Assembly (NCBI RefSeq): GCF_042679305.1
Contig: NZ_JBHTMP010000025.1
Coordinates: 1 to 64,000 of the forward strand
Length of the DNA stretch: 64,000 nt
Reading direction: 5' to 3'
Origin: Micromonospora_H sonneratiae
GTDB taxonomy: Bacteria; Actinomycetota; Actinomycetes; Mycobacteriales; Micromonosporaceae
Below, one piece after another: positions 10,927 through 18,780 of this stretch (position 1 is its first letter; the number at the start of each line of letters is the position of its first letter). The notes under the pieces are model-generated. The model had not been told where the DNA came from and made no database searches. It saw nothing but the letters and a program-made list of their open reading frames with translations. Made by a program: the position numbers and the translations under genes.

Positions 10927-11024
10927 GCCTGCGGTCGGCTCGGAGTTCTGTGGCGGCTGAGCCTGCGGTCGGCTCGGAGTTCTGTGGCGGCTGAGCCTGC
11001 GGTCGGCTCGGAGCTCTGCGCCGG
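10923..11024. repeat. 34-bp tandem repeat spanning the pepN stop codon
   Basis: Three 34-bp units at 10923-10956, 10957-10990 and 10991-11024, the first two identical and the third with three differences near its end, then the beginning of a fourth. Each contains GAGCC-N7-GGCTC, a stem-loop, and each begins with CTGA, so TGA appears at 10924, 10958, 10992 and 11026. The 34-bp period puts successive stops in successive frames. Confidence 0.95.
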
Positions 11025-11119
11025 CTGACCCGGCCGGCAACGCGACCCCGGTCCATGCCGCGAACCGGGCGAAGTGCGATCTGTCTCATGCTCGGGGCGG
11101 TGAGCCGGCCTGACCGGCA

Positions 11120-11125
11120 TACGAT
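11120..11125 (+). promoter_or_regulatory. -10 element TACGAT, leaderless nadD
   Basis: TACGAT is 6 bases before the GTG at 11132 and no Shine-Dalgarno sequence is present. Confidence 0.6.
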
Positions 11126-11131
11126 CAAATC

Positions 11132-11728
11132 GTGGAACAGGACATCCGACGGGTCGGGATCATGGGGGGCACCTTCGACCCGATCCATCAGGGTCACCTC
11201 GTCGCGGCGAGTGAGGTGGCGGACCGGTTCGAGCTGGACGAGGTCGTCTTCGTACCGACCGGCCAGCCATGGCAGAAGGCTGACGAACCGGTCAGTTCGG
11301 CCGAGGACCGTTATCTGATGACGGTCATCGCAACCGCCTCCAACCCGCGTTTCCAGGTCAGTCGGGCCGACATCGACCGGGGCGGGCCGACCTACACGGT
11401 CGACACCCTGCGCGACCTTCGGGCCCTGTACGGCCCGAAGGTCGAACTCTTCTTCATCACGGGCGCGGACGCGTTGGAGAAGATCCTGTCCTGGAAAGAC
11501 CTGGACCAGATGTTCGAGTTGGCGCACTTCATCGGGGTGACCCGGCCCGGGTTCGAACTTTCCGACGCGCACCTGCCCGCAGACACGGTCAGCCTGGTCC
11601 AGGTGCCGGCGATGGCGATCTCGTCGACCGACTGCCGGCGACGGGTCGCCGCCGGGGAGCCGGTCTGGTACCTGGTACCGGACGGTGTGGTGCAGTACAT
11701 CGCCAAACGCGGTCTCTACCGGGAGTGA
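11132..11728 (+). CDS. nadD: Nicotinate-nucleotide adenylyltransferase
   Basis: Converts nicotinate mononucleotide and ATP to deamido-NAD in NAD synthesis. The 198 residues show the nucleotidyltransferase signature GIMGGTFDPIHQGHL (9-23, with the T/HxGH motif), the substrate loop FVPTGQPWQK and the C-terminal ISSTDCRRRVAAGEPVWYLVPD. The GTG start at 11132 fits a leaderless mRNA. It precedes rsfS, as in most actinobacteria, but the proBA genes commonly found just before it are absent. Confidence 0.96.
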   Translation: MEQDIRRVGIMGGTFDPIHQGHLVAASEVADRFELDEVVFVPTGQPWQKADEPVSSAEDRYLMTVIATASNPRFQVSRADIDRGGPTYTVDTLRDLRALYGPKVELFFITGADALEKILSWKDLDQMFELAHFIGVTRPGFELSDAHLPADTVSLVQVPAMAISSTDCRRRVAAGEPVWYLVPDGVVQYIAKRGLYRE

Positions 11729-11827
11729 TTTCGACCGGTTGCGACCCTGTCGATGCTTAAACTGCCGAGTCGTGAACCCCCGACATGTGAGAGGCTTGGT
11801 GGATCCACGCCTGAACGAAGGAGTACG

Positions 11828-12226
11828 GTGACAGCTTCCGAACGCGCTCTTGAGCTGGTGTCGGCGGCCGCCCAGGCCGCTGCCGACAAGAAGGCGCAGG
11901 ACATCGCCATCATCGACGTGGCGGACCAGTTGGTGATCACTGATGCGTTCCTGATCGCCTCGGCGCCCAATGAGCGCCAGGTGCTCGCCATCGTCGACGC
12001 CATCGAGGAGCGACTGCTCAACCTTCCCGAGAAGGCCAAGCCGGTTCGGCGCGAGGGCGAGCGGGGCGGACGCTGGGTGCTGCTGGACTACGTCGACGTG
12101 GTCATCCACGTACAGCACACCGAGGAGCGTGAGTTCTACGCGCTCGACCGGCTGTGGAAGGACTGCCCGACGATTCCGTTCGTCGACCGTGACCTCGTCG
12201 AAGCCGACGCGGGCGCGGCGGAATGA
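11828..12226 (+). CDS. rsfS: Ribosome silencing factor RsfS
   Basis: Binds L14 on the 50S subunit and blocks subunit joining when nutrients are scarce. The GTG at 11828 has AAGGAG six bases upstream; the longer frame from 11753 is rejected. The 132 residues contain the DUF143/Iojap core AIIDVADQLVITDAFLIASA and GGRWVLLDYVDVVIHVQHTEEREFYALDRLWKD. It lies 99 bases after nadD and overlaps the following phosphatase gene by 4 bases (ATGA), so those two are translationally coupled. Confidence 0.95.
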   Translation: MTASERALELVSAAAQAAADKKAQDIAIIDVADQLVITDAFLIASAPNERQVLAIVDAIEERLLNLPEKAKPVRREGERGGRWVLLDYVDVVIHVQHTEEREFYALDRLWKDCPTIPFVDRDLVEADAGAAE

Positions 12227-12852
12227 CCCGTCTGATCGTCTGGCGGCACGGTAACACCGACTGGAACGCCGCCAAGCGGGTCCAGGGCCAGGTCGACGTC
12301 GCACTGAACGATCTCGGGCGGCAGCAGGCTGCCTCAGCCGCGCCACTACTGGCGGCGTTGCGTCCCGACGCGATTTTCGCCAGCGACCTCCAGCGGGCCG
12401 CCGACACGGCTGCCGCGCTCGCCGCGCTCACCGGTCTGCCGGTACGCACCGACGCCCGACTGCGGGAGCGCTACTACGGGTTGTGGCAGGGCCTGACCAT
12501 GACCGAGGTCGCCGAGCGTCATCCGGCGGAACACGCCCGGTGGAAGGCTGGTGAGCAGGACCCGGGCTGTGAGGTGGAGAGCCTCGACGACATGGGTAAA
12601 CGGGTCGGCGGCGCGCTCCAGGACGCGGCGGATGCGGTGCCCGGCGGGACCATCGTGGTGGCGACGCACGGTGGTGGTGCCCGCCAGGGCTGCGGCTACC
12701 TGCTCGGCTGGGAGCCGGCGGTGCTGCGTACGGTCGGCGCCCTACAGAACTGCCACTGGACCGAGTTGGCGCACGACAACGTACGGGGCTGGCAACTGCG
12801 GGCCCACAACGTCGGCCTGATCGCGCAGACCACCATTCCGGAAGCGGTCTGA
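12223..12852 (+). CDS. Histidine phosphatase family protein
   Basis: Phosphoglycerate-mutase-like phosphatase of 209 residues. The N-terminal WRHGNTDWN supplies the phosphorylated His of the RHG motif (residue 9), and VATHGGGARQ supplies the second His. Substrate is unknown; the actinobacterial homologue next to rsfS has been annotated as a phosphoglycerate mutase or glucosyl-3-phosphoglycerate phosphatase-like enzyme, but nothing here decides this. The 4-bp overlap with rsfS and a strong stem-loop 16 bases downstream mark it as the last gene of the nadD-rsfS unit. Confidence 0.9.
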   Translation: MTRLIVWRHGNTDWNAAKRVQGQVDVALNDLGRQQAASAAPLLAALRPDAIFASDLQRAADTAAALAALTGLPVRTDARLRERYYGLWQGLTMTEVAERHPAEHARWKAGEQDPGCEVESLDDMGKRVGGALQDAADAVPGGTIVVATHGGGARQGCGYLLGWEPAVLRTVGALQNCHWTELAHDNVRGWQLRAHNVGLIAQTTIPEAV

Positions 12853-12867
12853 CCGTAGTCCGGGTGG

Positions 12868-12897
12868 CCCGGGCCCCCGGTCGACCGGGGACCCGGG
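12868..12897. terminator. Bidirectional stem-loop between convergent genes
   Basis: Arms 12868-12880 and 12885-12897 form 12 pairs and one mismatch around a TCGA loop. It lies between the ends of the phosphatase (12852) and TetR (12908) genes and can serve both. Confidence 0.75.
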
Positions 12898-12907
12898 CTG
12901 TCTGGCG

Positions 12908-13519
12908 TCAGGCCGGCGGCTCGGGCTCGCCAGCGGCGGATGTGGTAGCCGATGCCGTCGACCGTAGGCCGTTGAGCAGTACGTCGTTGATCACCGCGCG
13001 GTCGGCCGGAGAGGTCGTGTGACCGGCCACGCGCATGAAGCTGGCGACGATGTCCACGGTTACGTCCTGGCGTAGCACTCCGGCCTGCTGAGCCCGACGG
13101 ACGATGTCGCCGATCACCTCTGCGGTGAGTGCCCTGGTCCGTTCGGCGAACTGCGGTCCGAGGGCGGCGATCGTGTCGAAGAGCGCGAGGTCGTCCGGCG
13201 TCAGCGCGCAGCCGTTGACCAGGATGGTGCGGAATGCCGTCCACGGATCCCCCTGGGCGGCGGCCTGGTTCGCGGCTTCCCGGGCTCCCTGGACCAGATC
13301 GTCGAGGAGCGCCTCGATGAGTGCGTCCCTGGTCGGAAAGTGGCGGTAGAACGTGGTGGCACCCACGCCAGCCCGCCGAGCGATCTCCTCGATGCTCACG
13401 TCCAGCCCGAGTTCGTGGAAGGACCGTCGGGCCGAGGTGAGCAGCCGCTGCCGGTTGCGCAGCACGTCGCTGCGGGGCCGGCGGGCGGCCGGGCTGGCCG
13501 TTGGTGGAGGCGCGGACAC
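12908..13519 (-). CDS. TetR family transcriptional regulator
   Basis: One-domain-plus-ligand regulator of 203 residues. The N-terminal HTH is ARRSFHELGLDVSIEEIARRAGVGATTFYRHFPTRDALIEALL (about 30-75 of the protein), followed by a variable helical ligand domain. The GTG at 13519 is preceded by TACGAT with a 7-base gap, a leaderless arrangement. It lies downstream of and on the same strand as the SnoaL gene, so it may control that gene, possibly through the inverted repeat at 14582-14604. Ligand unknown. Confidence 0.92.
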   Translation of the reverse strand: MSAPPPTASPAARRPRSDVLRNRQRLLTSARRSFHELGLDVSIEEIARRAGVGATTFYRHFPTRDALIEALLDDLVQGAREAANQAAAQGDPWTAFRTILVNGCALTPDDLALFDTIAALGPQFAERTRALTAEVIGDIVRRAQQAGVLRQDVTVDIVASFMRVAGHTTSPADRAVINDVLLNGLRSTASATTSAAGEPEPPA

Positions 13520-13526
13520 GGTGCCG

Positions 13527-13532
13527 ATCGTA
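13527..13532 (-). promoter_or_regulatory. -10 element TACGAT, leaderless TetR gene
   Basis: TACGAT on the minus strand, 7 bases before the GTG at 13519, with no Shine-Dalgarno sequence. It gives the regulator its own promoter separate from the SnoaL gene. Confidence 0.6.
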
Positions 13533-13569
13533 TCCGTACCGCGGCGATGCCAGGTGAGGCTGGCGAGGT

Positions 13570-13591
13570 CAGGCGGGCTCAGGCGGGCTCA
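13570..13591. repeat. 10-bp tandem repeat at SnoaL gene stop
   Basis: The minus-strand sequence repeats a 10-bp unit GCCCGCCTGA. TGA occurs at 13591-13589 (the true stop), 13581-13579 and 13571-13569, covering all three frames. Confidence 0.8.
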
Positions 13592-14473
13592 GCCTGCCGG
13601 AGCGAGGGCAGCCTGCAGCGGCAGGGGATTGAAGTACTCCCGGAACAGTTGCACCTTGCCGTCGACCAACCGGAACAGGGCGACGTATCGGTTGGTGTAG
13701 GTGTGCCCGGTCGCCGCGACGACGCCGGTCGACGCGTACTCCGCGAAGACCAGGCCGGGTTCTGCCGTGGGATGGACGACGATGTCGTCGAGTTCGAACG
13801 TACGGTAGAAGCCACCGTCGACGCCGATGAACCGGCGCAGCGTGTCCCCGAACGCGTCCCGTCCGGTCAGCGTCGCCGGTACGCCGGGCGGGGCGTACGG
13901 GGTGTCGAAGACGAGGTCCGGCGCGACCAGTTCGGTCATCGCCGCGATGTCCCGGCGGCTCTCGGCATCGAGCAGGGCCCGGACGACGTCGGCATCCGAC
14001 CTGGCCGGTACCGCTCCGGTGGCCTGGTCGGGGTCCGGTAGGCCGAAGACCTCCTGCGTGCCGAGCATGACGTAGAGCGGCTCGGCGAAGTGGCTGAACC
14101 GCCAGCCTGTTCCGGTCCGGACGACCCGGGTTTCGAATCCGGCCAGGGACTCCTCGAACAGATGGGCCCGGTCACCCGCGCCGACGTGGTACGCCCGGAC
14201 CCGCGCGCTGGCGGTTGCCGTGTCACCGTCCACGTCGACCCGGTGGTTGCCGAGGATGTGATGGGTCCTGGCAACCTTGCCGACCAGGTCGCTGATGAAG
14301 GCGACCACGTTGTCGCGGCCGTCGACCCGGTGTACGCCGAACCACTCAGTGGTGACGTCCTCAGTGAACAGGTCGGGCAGGTCCGACCAGCGTCGGTGGT
14401 CCAGCGCGTCGGCGTACCTGTTGAAGAGTTCGACGATCTCGAATCGGTCGTCGAGCTTGGTGGTCGGGCTCAT
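13589..14473 (-). CDS. Tandem SnoaL-like (NTF2-fold) protein
   Basis: 294 residues with two SnoaL/NTF2-like domains fused head to tail. The first (about 5-140) has ELFNRYADALDHRRWSDLPDLF; the second (about 160-285) has DVVRALLDAESRRDIAAMTELVAPDLVFDTPYAPPG. Such folds act as polyketide cyclases, isomerases or binding proteins; single-domain forms are the norm, so the fusion is somewhat unusual. The ATG at 14473 has AGGAG seven bases upstream. Enzymatic role unknown. It precedes the TetR gene with a 69-base gap. Confidence 0.85.
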   Translation of the reverse strand: MSPTTKLDDRFEIVELFNRYADALDHRRWSDLPDLFTEDVTTEWFGVHRVDGRDNVVAFISDLVGKVARTHHILGNHRVDVDGDTATASARVRAYHVGAGDRAHLFEESLAGFETRVVRTGTGWRFSHFAEPLYVMLGTQEVFGLPDPDQATGAVPARSDADVVRALLDAESRRDIAAMTELVAPDLVFDTPYAPPGVPATLTGRDAFGDTLRRFIGVDGGFYRTFELDDIVVHPTAEPGLVFAEYASTGVVAATGHTYTNRYVALFRLVDGKVQLFREYFNPLPLQAALAPAG

Positions 14474-14581
14474 GTTGCACTCCTGGTTCTCGCGCGGGTG
14501 TCGCAGACCCGCTGGTACGGCGCACACTCCGGTTGAAGTGGTAGTCGCACTCCCGCTTTGCTGGGAGAAGGCTAGCGCTTA

Positions 14582-14604
14582 AAACGGTTGTCTGTCTACC
14601 GTTT
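14582..14604. promoter_or_regulatory. Inverted repeat, candidate TetR operator
   Basis: AAACGGT and ACCGTTT form a perfect 7-9-7 inverted repeat in the region between the SnoaL gene (minus) and degV (plus). It lies 109 bases upstream of the SnoaL start. Its size fits a TetR-family operator, and the TetR gene at 12908-13519 is the obvious candidate; no direct evidence. Confidence 0.45.
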
Positions 14605-14670
14605 CGATCGAGGGGGTGCGTCCCTGCGTCACCAGCGCCCACCTGTGCGGCGGCCCCGGACGCGATCGGC

Positions 14671-14676
14671 TACCGT
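14671..14676 (+). promoter_or_regulatory. -10 element TACCGT, leaderless degV
   Basis: TACCGT is 7 bases before the ATG at 14684 and there is no Shine-Dalgarno sequence. Confidence 0.6.
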
Positions 14677-14683
14677 GCCGGGC

Positions 14684-15535
14684 ATGTCCGTCGCGGTCGT
14701 CACCGACTCCACCGCCTACCTGCCGGCCGAGCTGATCAGCGTCAGTGACCTGGTCGTCGTACCACTGACCGTCGTCCTGAACGGGACGGAAGGGTTGGAA
14801 GGGGAGGAGATCTCCTCGGCCGACGTGCTCCGGGCACTGGACGCCCGCCGGGTCGCGGTGAGCACCTCCCGCCCGGCCCCCGAACAGTTCGTCCGGACGT
14901 ACCGTCGATTGTTGGACCAGGGGGCGACCGGCGTCGTCTCGGTGCACCTGTCCGCGGAACTGTCCGGCACGGTCGACGCGGCCCGGCTGGCTGCGGCGGA
15001 GGTGGGTGACGATCGGGTCGCGGTGGTCGATGCCCGATCGACCGGAATGGCCCTCGGCTTCTCGGCGCTGGCAGCCGGTACGGCCGCCGCCGGCGGTGCG
15101 CAGCTGGCCGAGGTACGGCAGGCAGCCGTCGATACGGCGGCCCGCACCCGCACCTTCTTCTACGTTGACACGCTCGAGTTCCTGCGCCGTGGTGGTCGGA
15201 TCAACGCCGCCTCGGCGCTGCTCGGCACGGCCCTGTCGGTCAAGCCGATCCTGCACGTTGTGGACGGCACGATCGTGCTGAAGGACAAGGTACGCACCAC
15301 CAGCCGGGGCCTGAACCGGCTGGTGGACCTGGCGGTACAGGCCGCCGCCGACACCGAAGTCGACATCGCGGTTCACCACCTGGGCATGCCGCAACGGGCG
15401 GCTGAGCTGGTCGAGGCGCTGACCGCCCGGTTGGGCACCCAACTGGTCGACTGCTACACCGCCGACGTAGGGGCCGTGGTGGCCGCGCACACCGGGCCGG
15501 GCCTGGCAGGTGTGGTCGTACACCGCCGTAGTTGA
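14684..15535 (+). CDS. DegV family fatty-acid-binding protein
   Basis: DegV-fold protein of 283 residues; the family binds fatty acids and in Firmicutes (FakB) presents them to a fatty acid kinase. The N-terminus VAVVTDSTAYLP and the central TSRPAPEQFVRTYRRLL with VSVHLSAELSGT are diagnostic, and FFYVDTLEFLRRGGRI is the second lipid-contact region. The ATG at 14684 is the start consistent with family alignment and with the adjacent -10 element. No FakA-like kinase is present in the window. Confidence 0.93.
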   Translation: MSVAVVTDSTAYLPAELISVSDLVVVPLTVVLNGTEGLEGEEISSADVLRALDARRVAVSTSRPAPEQFVRTYRRLLDQGATGVVSVHLSAELSGTVDAARLAAAEVGDDRVAVVDARSTGMALGFSALAAGTAAAGGAQLAEVRQAAVDTAARTRTFFYVDTLEFLRRGGRINAASALLGTALSVKPILHVVDGTIVLKDKVRTTSRGLNRLVDLAVQAAADTEVDIAVHHLGMPQRAAELVEALTARLGTQLVDCYTADVGAVVAAHTGPGLAGVVVHRRS

Positions 15536-15675
15536 CCGTTCGGTGGCCGAAGTCGGGTCATTCCCCGAGCCGGAAAGGTGACCCGTAGCCGGACTGAACG
15601 TCAATACCGGCCAGTGTGGTCGGTCCCCAGACGATCGTCATGGTCGCAGTCGTGCCGAAGAACCAGGATCGGGGG

Positions 15676-16938
15676 TTACCAGCGGCACTCGGCTCTCGCG
15701 GCGGTGGCGGTGATCTCGTAGGGGATGGTGACGGGGTCGGGGCTGGTGTTAACCAGTACGAGGGACAGGCCTTTGCTGCCGGCGGGGACGGTCCAGGTGC
15801 CGAGGGTGAACCATTGACCGCGGTTGGCGCGCTGGTCGACGGGGTAGGGCTGGGGGTCGATGCGCTGGTAGTCCCGAGGTGGCCGGTAGTCGTAGATCTG
15901 GTAATAGGCGGTGCCGTTGGAGTGGAGGTTGTCGGCGATGTGGACTTTGATGGTGCACGATGCGCCGGGTCGCTGTGGGGCGAAGTACCAGTCAATCAGC
16001 GCTGGACTTCGGCCGGGTCCGACGGTGTTGCTGTAGGCGATGGCAAGGCAGGTGCCATCACGGTCGTTGGCTGGGCCGATGGGGATCCACGGGCTGTTGT
16101 GGCCGGGGGCGGTTCTGGCCTCGTCGGCGTAGAAGTACCAGTCCTGGTTGTTGCATTTCTTCTTCGAGGTGTCCTGCCATTTGACGGCGCCTTGCGGTGC
16201 CGATGGTTGGTGTTGAGTTGGTGCGGTTGGTTGGTTGCTGCGGCCCGGGCCGGGTTGCGGATTGTCGTCGAGCACGCCGCCGGTGGAGGGCCGGGGTGCT
16301 CCAGCCTGGGGGCGGACGTCATCGCCGAAGGGTTTGAACATCCAGTACACGCAGCCGGCCAGTGGCAGCATTACGCACATGCCGATCAGCGCAAGCTTGC
16401 GCCAGGTCGGCGGATCCTCGTCGATCTCGCTGTCTTCCCGCACCAGGCGGTCCCGCCGGCTGCCGCCGGCTGGGATGTCGTGGGCGTCGTTGATGCGGCG
16501 CATGCGTTCGTCAACGGCCGCGTCAGCTGTTGGATCGCCCAGCCCATTGCCCGCATCGACTAGGTCGACGTCCGTGGCGGATGGCTGCCGCTCAGGGGTA
16601 CGGCCGCCGGTGGTCCTGCCTCGGTTGACGTTGTCCAGACGTTGTTGCTCCTGCAACCGTCGCGCGACCGCCATGACGACCTCGACCTGCTTCGGGGTGG
16701 CACCGAGGGCCTGCAACAGCGTGCGATACCGGTCGGTGTCTTTGTGGTGGGGCAGGGTCTTGCCACCGAGCAGGTTGCGGATCGTGTTCTCCGCGTAGCC
16801 GGTCTGCTTGTGGAGGGAGGCGACACTGCGCTTGTTCGGACCCGACCCGTAGGGCAGTGCTCTCAGCAACGCCGACAGGTCGCCCTTGGTGGTCACCTGG
16901 TCGGGATCGAGTGGCGGGATGTCGTCGGTGCCGGTCAT
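15676..16938 (-). CDS. Membrane-tethered HTH protein with extracellular domain
   Basis: 420 residues with an unusual layout. Residues about 15-100 are a cytoplasmic XRE-like helix-turn-helix (NKRSVASLHKQTGYAENTIRNLLGGK), 101-180 a charged linker, 181-201 a single membrane segment (KLALIGMCVMLPLAGCVYWM), 202-255 a Pro/Gln-rich stalk, and 256-420 an extracellular beta-rich domain with four cysteines (262, 297, 328, 418). Its last 110 residues resemble golvesin C-terminal-type domains (IDWYFAPQRPGASCTIKVHI). AGGAGGT precedes the ATG at 16938. It is divergent from a secreted protease, suggesting a one-component transmembrane sensor; function is inferred only. Confidence 0.8.
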   Translation of the reverse strand: MTGTDDIPPLDPDQVTTKGDLSALLRALPYGSGPNKRSVASLHKQTGYAENTIRNLLGGKTLPHHKDTDRYRTLLQALGATPKQVEVVMAVARRLQEQQRLDNVNRGRTTGGRTPERQPSATDVDLVDAGNGLGDPTADAAVDERMRRINDAHDIPAGGSRRDRLVREDSEIDEDPPTWRKLALIGMCVMLPLAGCVYWMFKPFGDDVRPQAGAPRPSTGGVLDDNPQPGPGRSNQPTAPTQHQPSAPQGAVKWQDTSKKKCNNQDWYFYADEARTAPGHNSPWIPIGPANDRDGTCLAIAYSNTVGPGRSPALIDWYFAPQRPGASCTIKVHIADNLHSNGTAYYQIYDYRPPRDYQRIDPQPYPVDQRANRGQWFTLGTWTVPAGSKGLSLVLVNTSPDPVTIPYEITATAARAECRW

Positions 16939-17210
16939 CGTGCACCTCCTAGGTGTCCATTCATCACGTGTCCGGTTCACATTGTGTGGCAGGACTCGCA
17001 CAACGTCGGCATCGTCGGCTGATGTGGGAACGCACCGACGGCAGGGGCGTTGTGCCGGACGCGTATGCGCAGCCAGCGAGGGGTGTTGTAGGGATTGACG
17101 CACAAAAGGTCCCCAATGGAGTTCCCACCGGGGGCGCTGCGTGGCCAGCCTGATTTCCGTCCCCGGCCCGGTCAGACCGGCGCGGGCCACAGAGATCAGG
17201 AGAACCGCAT

Positions 17211-18422
17211 ATGCGTAGGCATCGTTTCATCGCCCCAGTGGGCGTCGGGCTGCTCATGCTCGGCGCGGCCGCCGCCGGGATGAACAGCATCCCGGTGGCG
17301 GCCGCCGATCCGGTCAAGACCGTGCCGGCCACCGTCATGGCCAGCCCGTACGCCAACATCCGTGACGACGCGCAAGGCGCCATCGTCGGGCAGGCCGCCC
17401 GCGACGCCGTCTACACCGTGGCCTGCTACGAGATTGGCCCCGACCAGGTCGAAGGCTGGGGTGGCAGCAGCCCCTACTGGGACAAGGTCACCGACGCCTC
17501 CGGCGCGGAGGTCGGATTCATCGCCGACGTGTGGCTAAACACCGGCGGCGACATCACCACCCAGGTGAGCGAATGTCCAGCAGCCGGTGCCGACAACCAC
17601 ACCAACATGATCATGCCAAAGTCCACCTACAACACCCCGCATCACGGCGGCCAGCTCTTCTGGGTCCAGCGCGGCTCCGGCCTGGCCTACGAGAAGGGCA
17701 GATGTACCACGGGATTCGCGGTAAGCGGCGCGGACAATCGAAGCTACCTGCTGACCGCCGGGCACTGCGTGCTCAGCGGCATTGGCGACAAGGTGTACGC
17801 CAAGGAGGGTGGCTGGTTCAACTGGTTCCTGGACGAATCCAGCGAGTTCGGCAGCTTCACTGCGAAGGACAGCGACACCGACACGGCGCTGGTCGAAGCC
17901 CTCTCCAGCCCGCAGATCGCCGACGGACCAACGGACAGCAGGTTCACCAAACACGTCGCCGGCGTCGCCCGCGACCTTCACCTCGGGCAGACGCTCTGCG
18001 TGTCCGGTGCCGTGTCCGGCGCGCACTGCGCGCTGGAGATCGTCAAGTTCAACGACGACCCTGAACTGGAAGGCGTGAAGTTCAAGGGAATGATCAAGGT
18101 CAAGGTGCCGGTAGGAGTATCCGCCGCCTGTAAGGGCGACAGTGGTGGGCCGGCGTTCGTCCTGGACCCGGTTCAGCCCCAACTGGTACTCGCGGTGGGC
18201 ACGATCACCGGTGGGGCACACTACGGAGGCAAGGCGGCATGCGACGCATCCACCGCCGACGACCCCCAGTACCTGTACATCAGCCCCATCCAGCCCGCAC
18301 TGGACCGCTGGAAACTGTCGCTGAAGACCACCGGATGGAACACCGCGCCAGTGCCTGGCACTCCCACCCTCACCACGGTCGCCCTGCCCAACACTCGGAC
18401 ACGACCCGCCGCGAAACTCTGA
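17211..18422 (+). CDS. Secreted trypsin-like serine protease
   Basis: 403 residues beginning with a signal peptide (MRRHRFIAPVGVGLLMLGAA, cleavage probably near residue 32). Residues about 40-115 look like a bacterial SH3-type domain (SPYANIRDDAQGAIVGQ). The S1-like catalytic part carries LTAGHC (H185), DTAL (D224) and GDSGG (S311), a complete triad, with cysteines in typical trypsin-fold positions. AGGAG lies nine bases before the ATG. A 15-bp terminator follows. The divergent neighbour is the membrane-tethered HTH protein, so the two may form a regulatory pair. Confidence 0.88.
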   Translation: MRRHRFIAPVGVGLLMLGAAAAGMNSIPVAAADPVKTVPATVMASPYANIRDDAQGAIVGQAARDAVYTVACYEIGPDQVEGWGGSSPYWDKVTDASGAEVGFIADVWLNTGGDITTQVSECPAAGADNHTNMIMPKSTYNTPHHGGQLFWVQRGSGLAYEKGRCTTGFAVSGADNRSYLLTAGHCVLSGIGDKVYAKEGGWFNWFLDESSEFGSFTAKDSDTDTALVEALSSPQIADGPTDSRFTKHVAGVARDLHLGQTLCVSGAVSGAHCALEIVKFNDDPELEGVKFKGMIKVKVPVGVSAACKGDSGGPAFVLDPVQPQLVLAVGTITGGAHYGGKAACDASTADDPQYLYISPIQPALDRWKLSLKTTGWNTAPVPGTPTLTTVALPNTRTRPAAKL

Positions 18423-18472
18423 ACGGCTGACCGCCTCCCGCCCCTGTGCAGGCACATCCGGGCGTGGGCAAC

Positions 18473-18507
18473 CGCGTGGCAAGCCGGCCCGGCCGGCTTG
18501 CCACGCG
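18473..18507 (+). terminator. Terminator of protease gene
   Basis: Perfect 15-bp stem (18473-18487 with 18493-18507) and a 5-base loop, followed by TCTTG, 50 bases past the protease stop. Confidence 0.85.
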
Positions 18508-18700
18508 TCTTGATCCCCTGCACATAACGACCGGTGACCGGTGACCGGCGAACGAGGACCCGGTCCTTGTTGACACCTTTCGGCAACCCGTGTCCAGCGC
18601 CCCGTCGATGGTGATGTCCAGCGACAGCAGCACCGTGAGCAGTCCGATGGCCGAGCCGGCGGTGGATGTGGACATAGCACAGTCGAGCATGATCAGGGCG

Positions 18701-18728
18701 TTTTCCACAGGCGGCCCGGTTTTCCACA
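18701..18728. promoter_or_regulatory. Two DnaA-box-like nonamers
   Basis: TTTTCCACA occurs at 18701-18709 and 18720-18728, direct repeats 19 bp apart. Each differs at one position from the TTATCCACA/TTGTCCACA consensus. They lie 53-80 bases before comEA. This could be DnaA titration or regulation; no AT-rich unwinding element or dnaA/dnaN neighbourhood is present, so it is not an origin. Confidence 0.35.
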
Positions 18729-18780
18729 ACGAATCGTCGCGGGTCGATGACGCGGCCGCCACCGGGTTTGACTGCCGGAC

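Larger units (their letters stand above)
18423..18780. other. 358-base intergenic region before comEA
   Basis: No convincing gene. It holds a strong terminator (18473-18507), short GGTGACC direct repeats around 18531-18548, and two TTTTCCACA nonamers at 18701-18709 and 18720-18728 resembling DnaA boxes. A minus-strand open frame crosses it but has no ribosome site or recognisable domain. Confidence 0.6.

Noticed and set aside
11540..11560. GGTTCGAA tRNA T-loop-like motif, also near 14128
   Set aside because: Both lie inside coding sequence (nadD, SnoaL) and no cloverleaf or acceptor stem surrounds them.
15558..15641. 27-codon minus-strand frame after the membrane HTH gene, with plausible codon use
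   Set aside because: No ribosome site or homology visible; could be a short peptide or a gene remnant but cannot be supported.
18370..18762. 130-residue minus-strand frame before comEA
   Set aside because: Crosses a 15-bp terminator and the DnaA-like boxes; no ribosome site and no recognisable domain.
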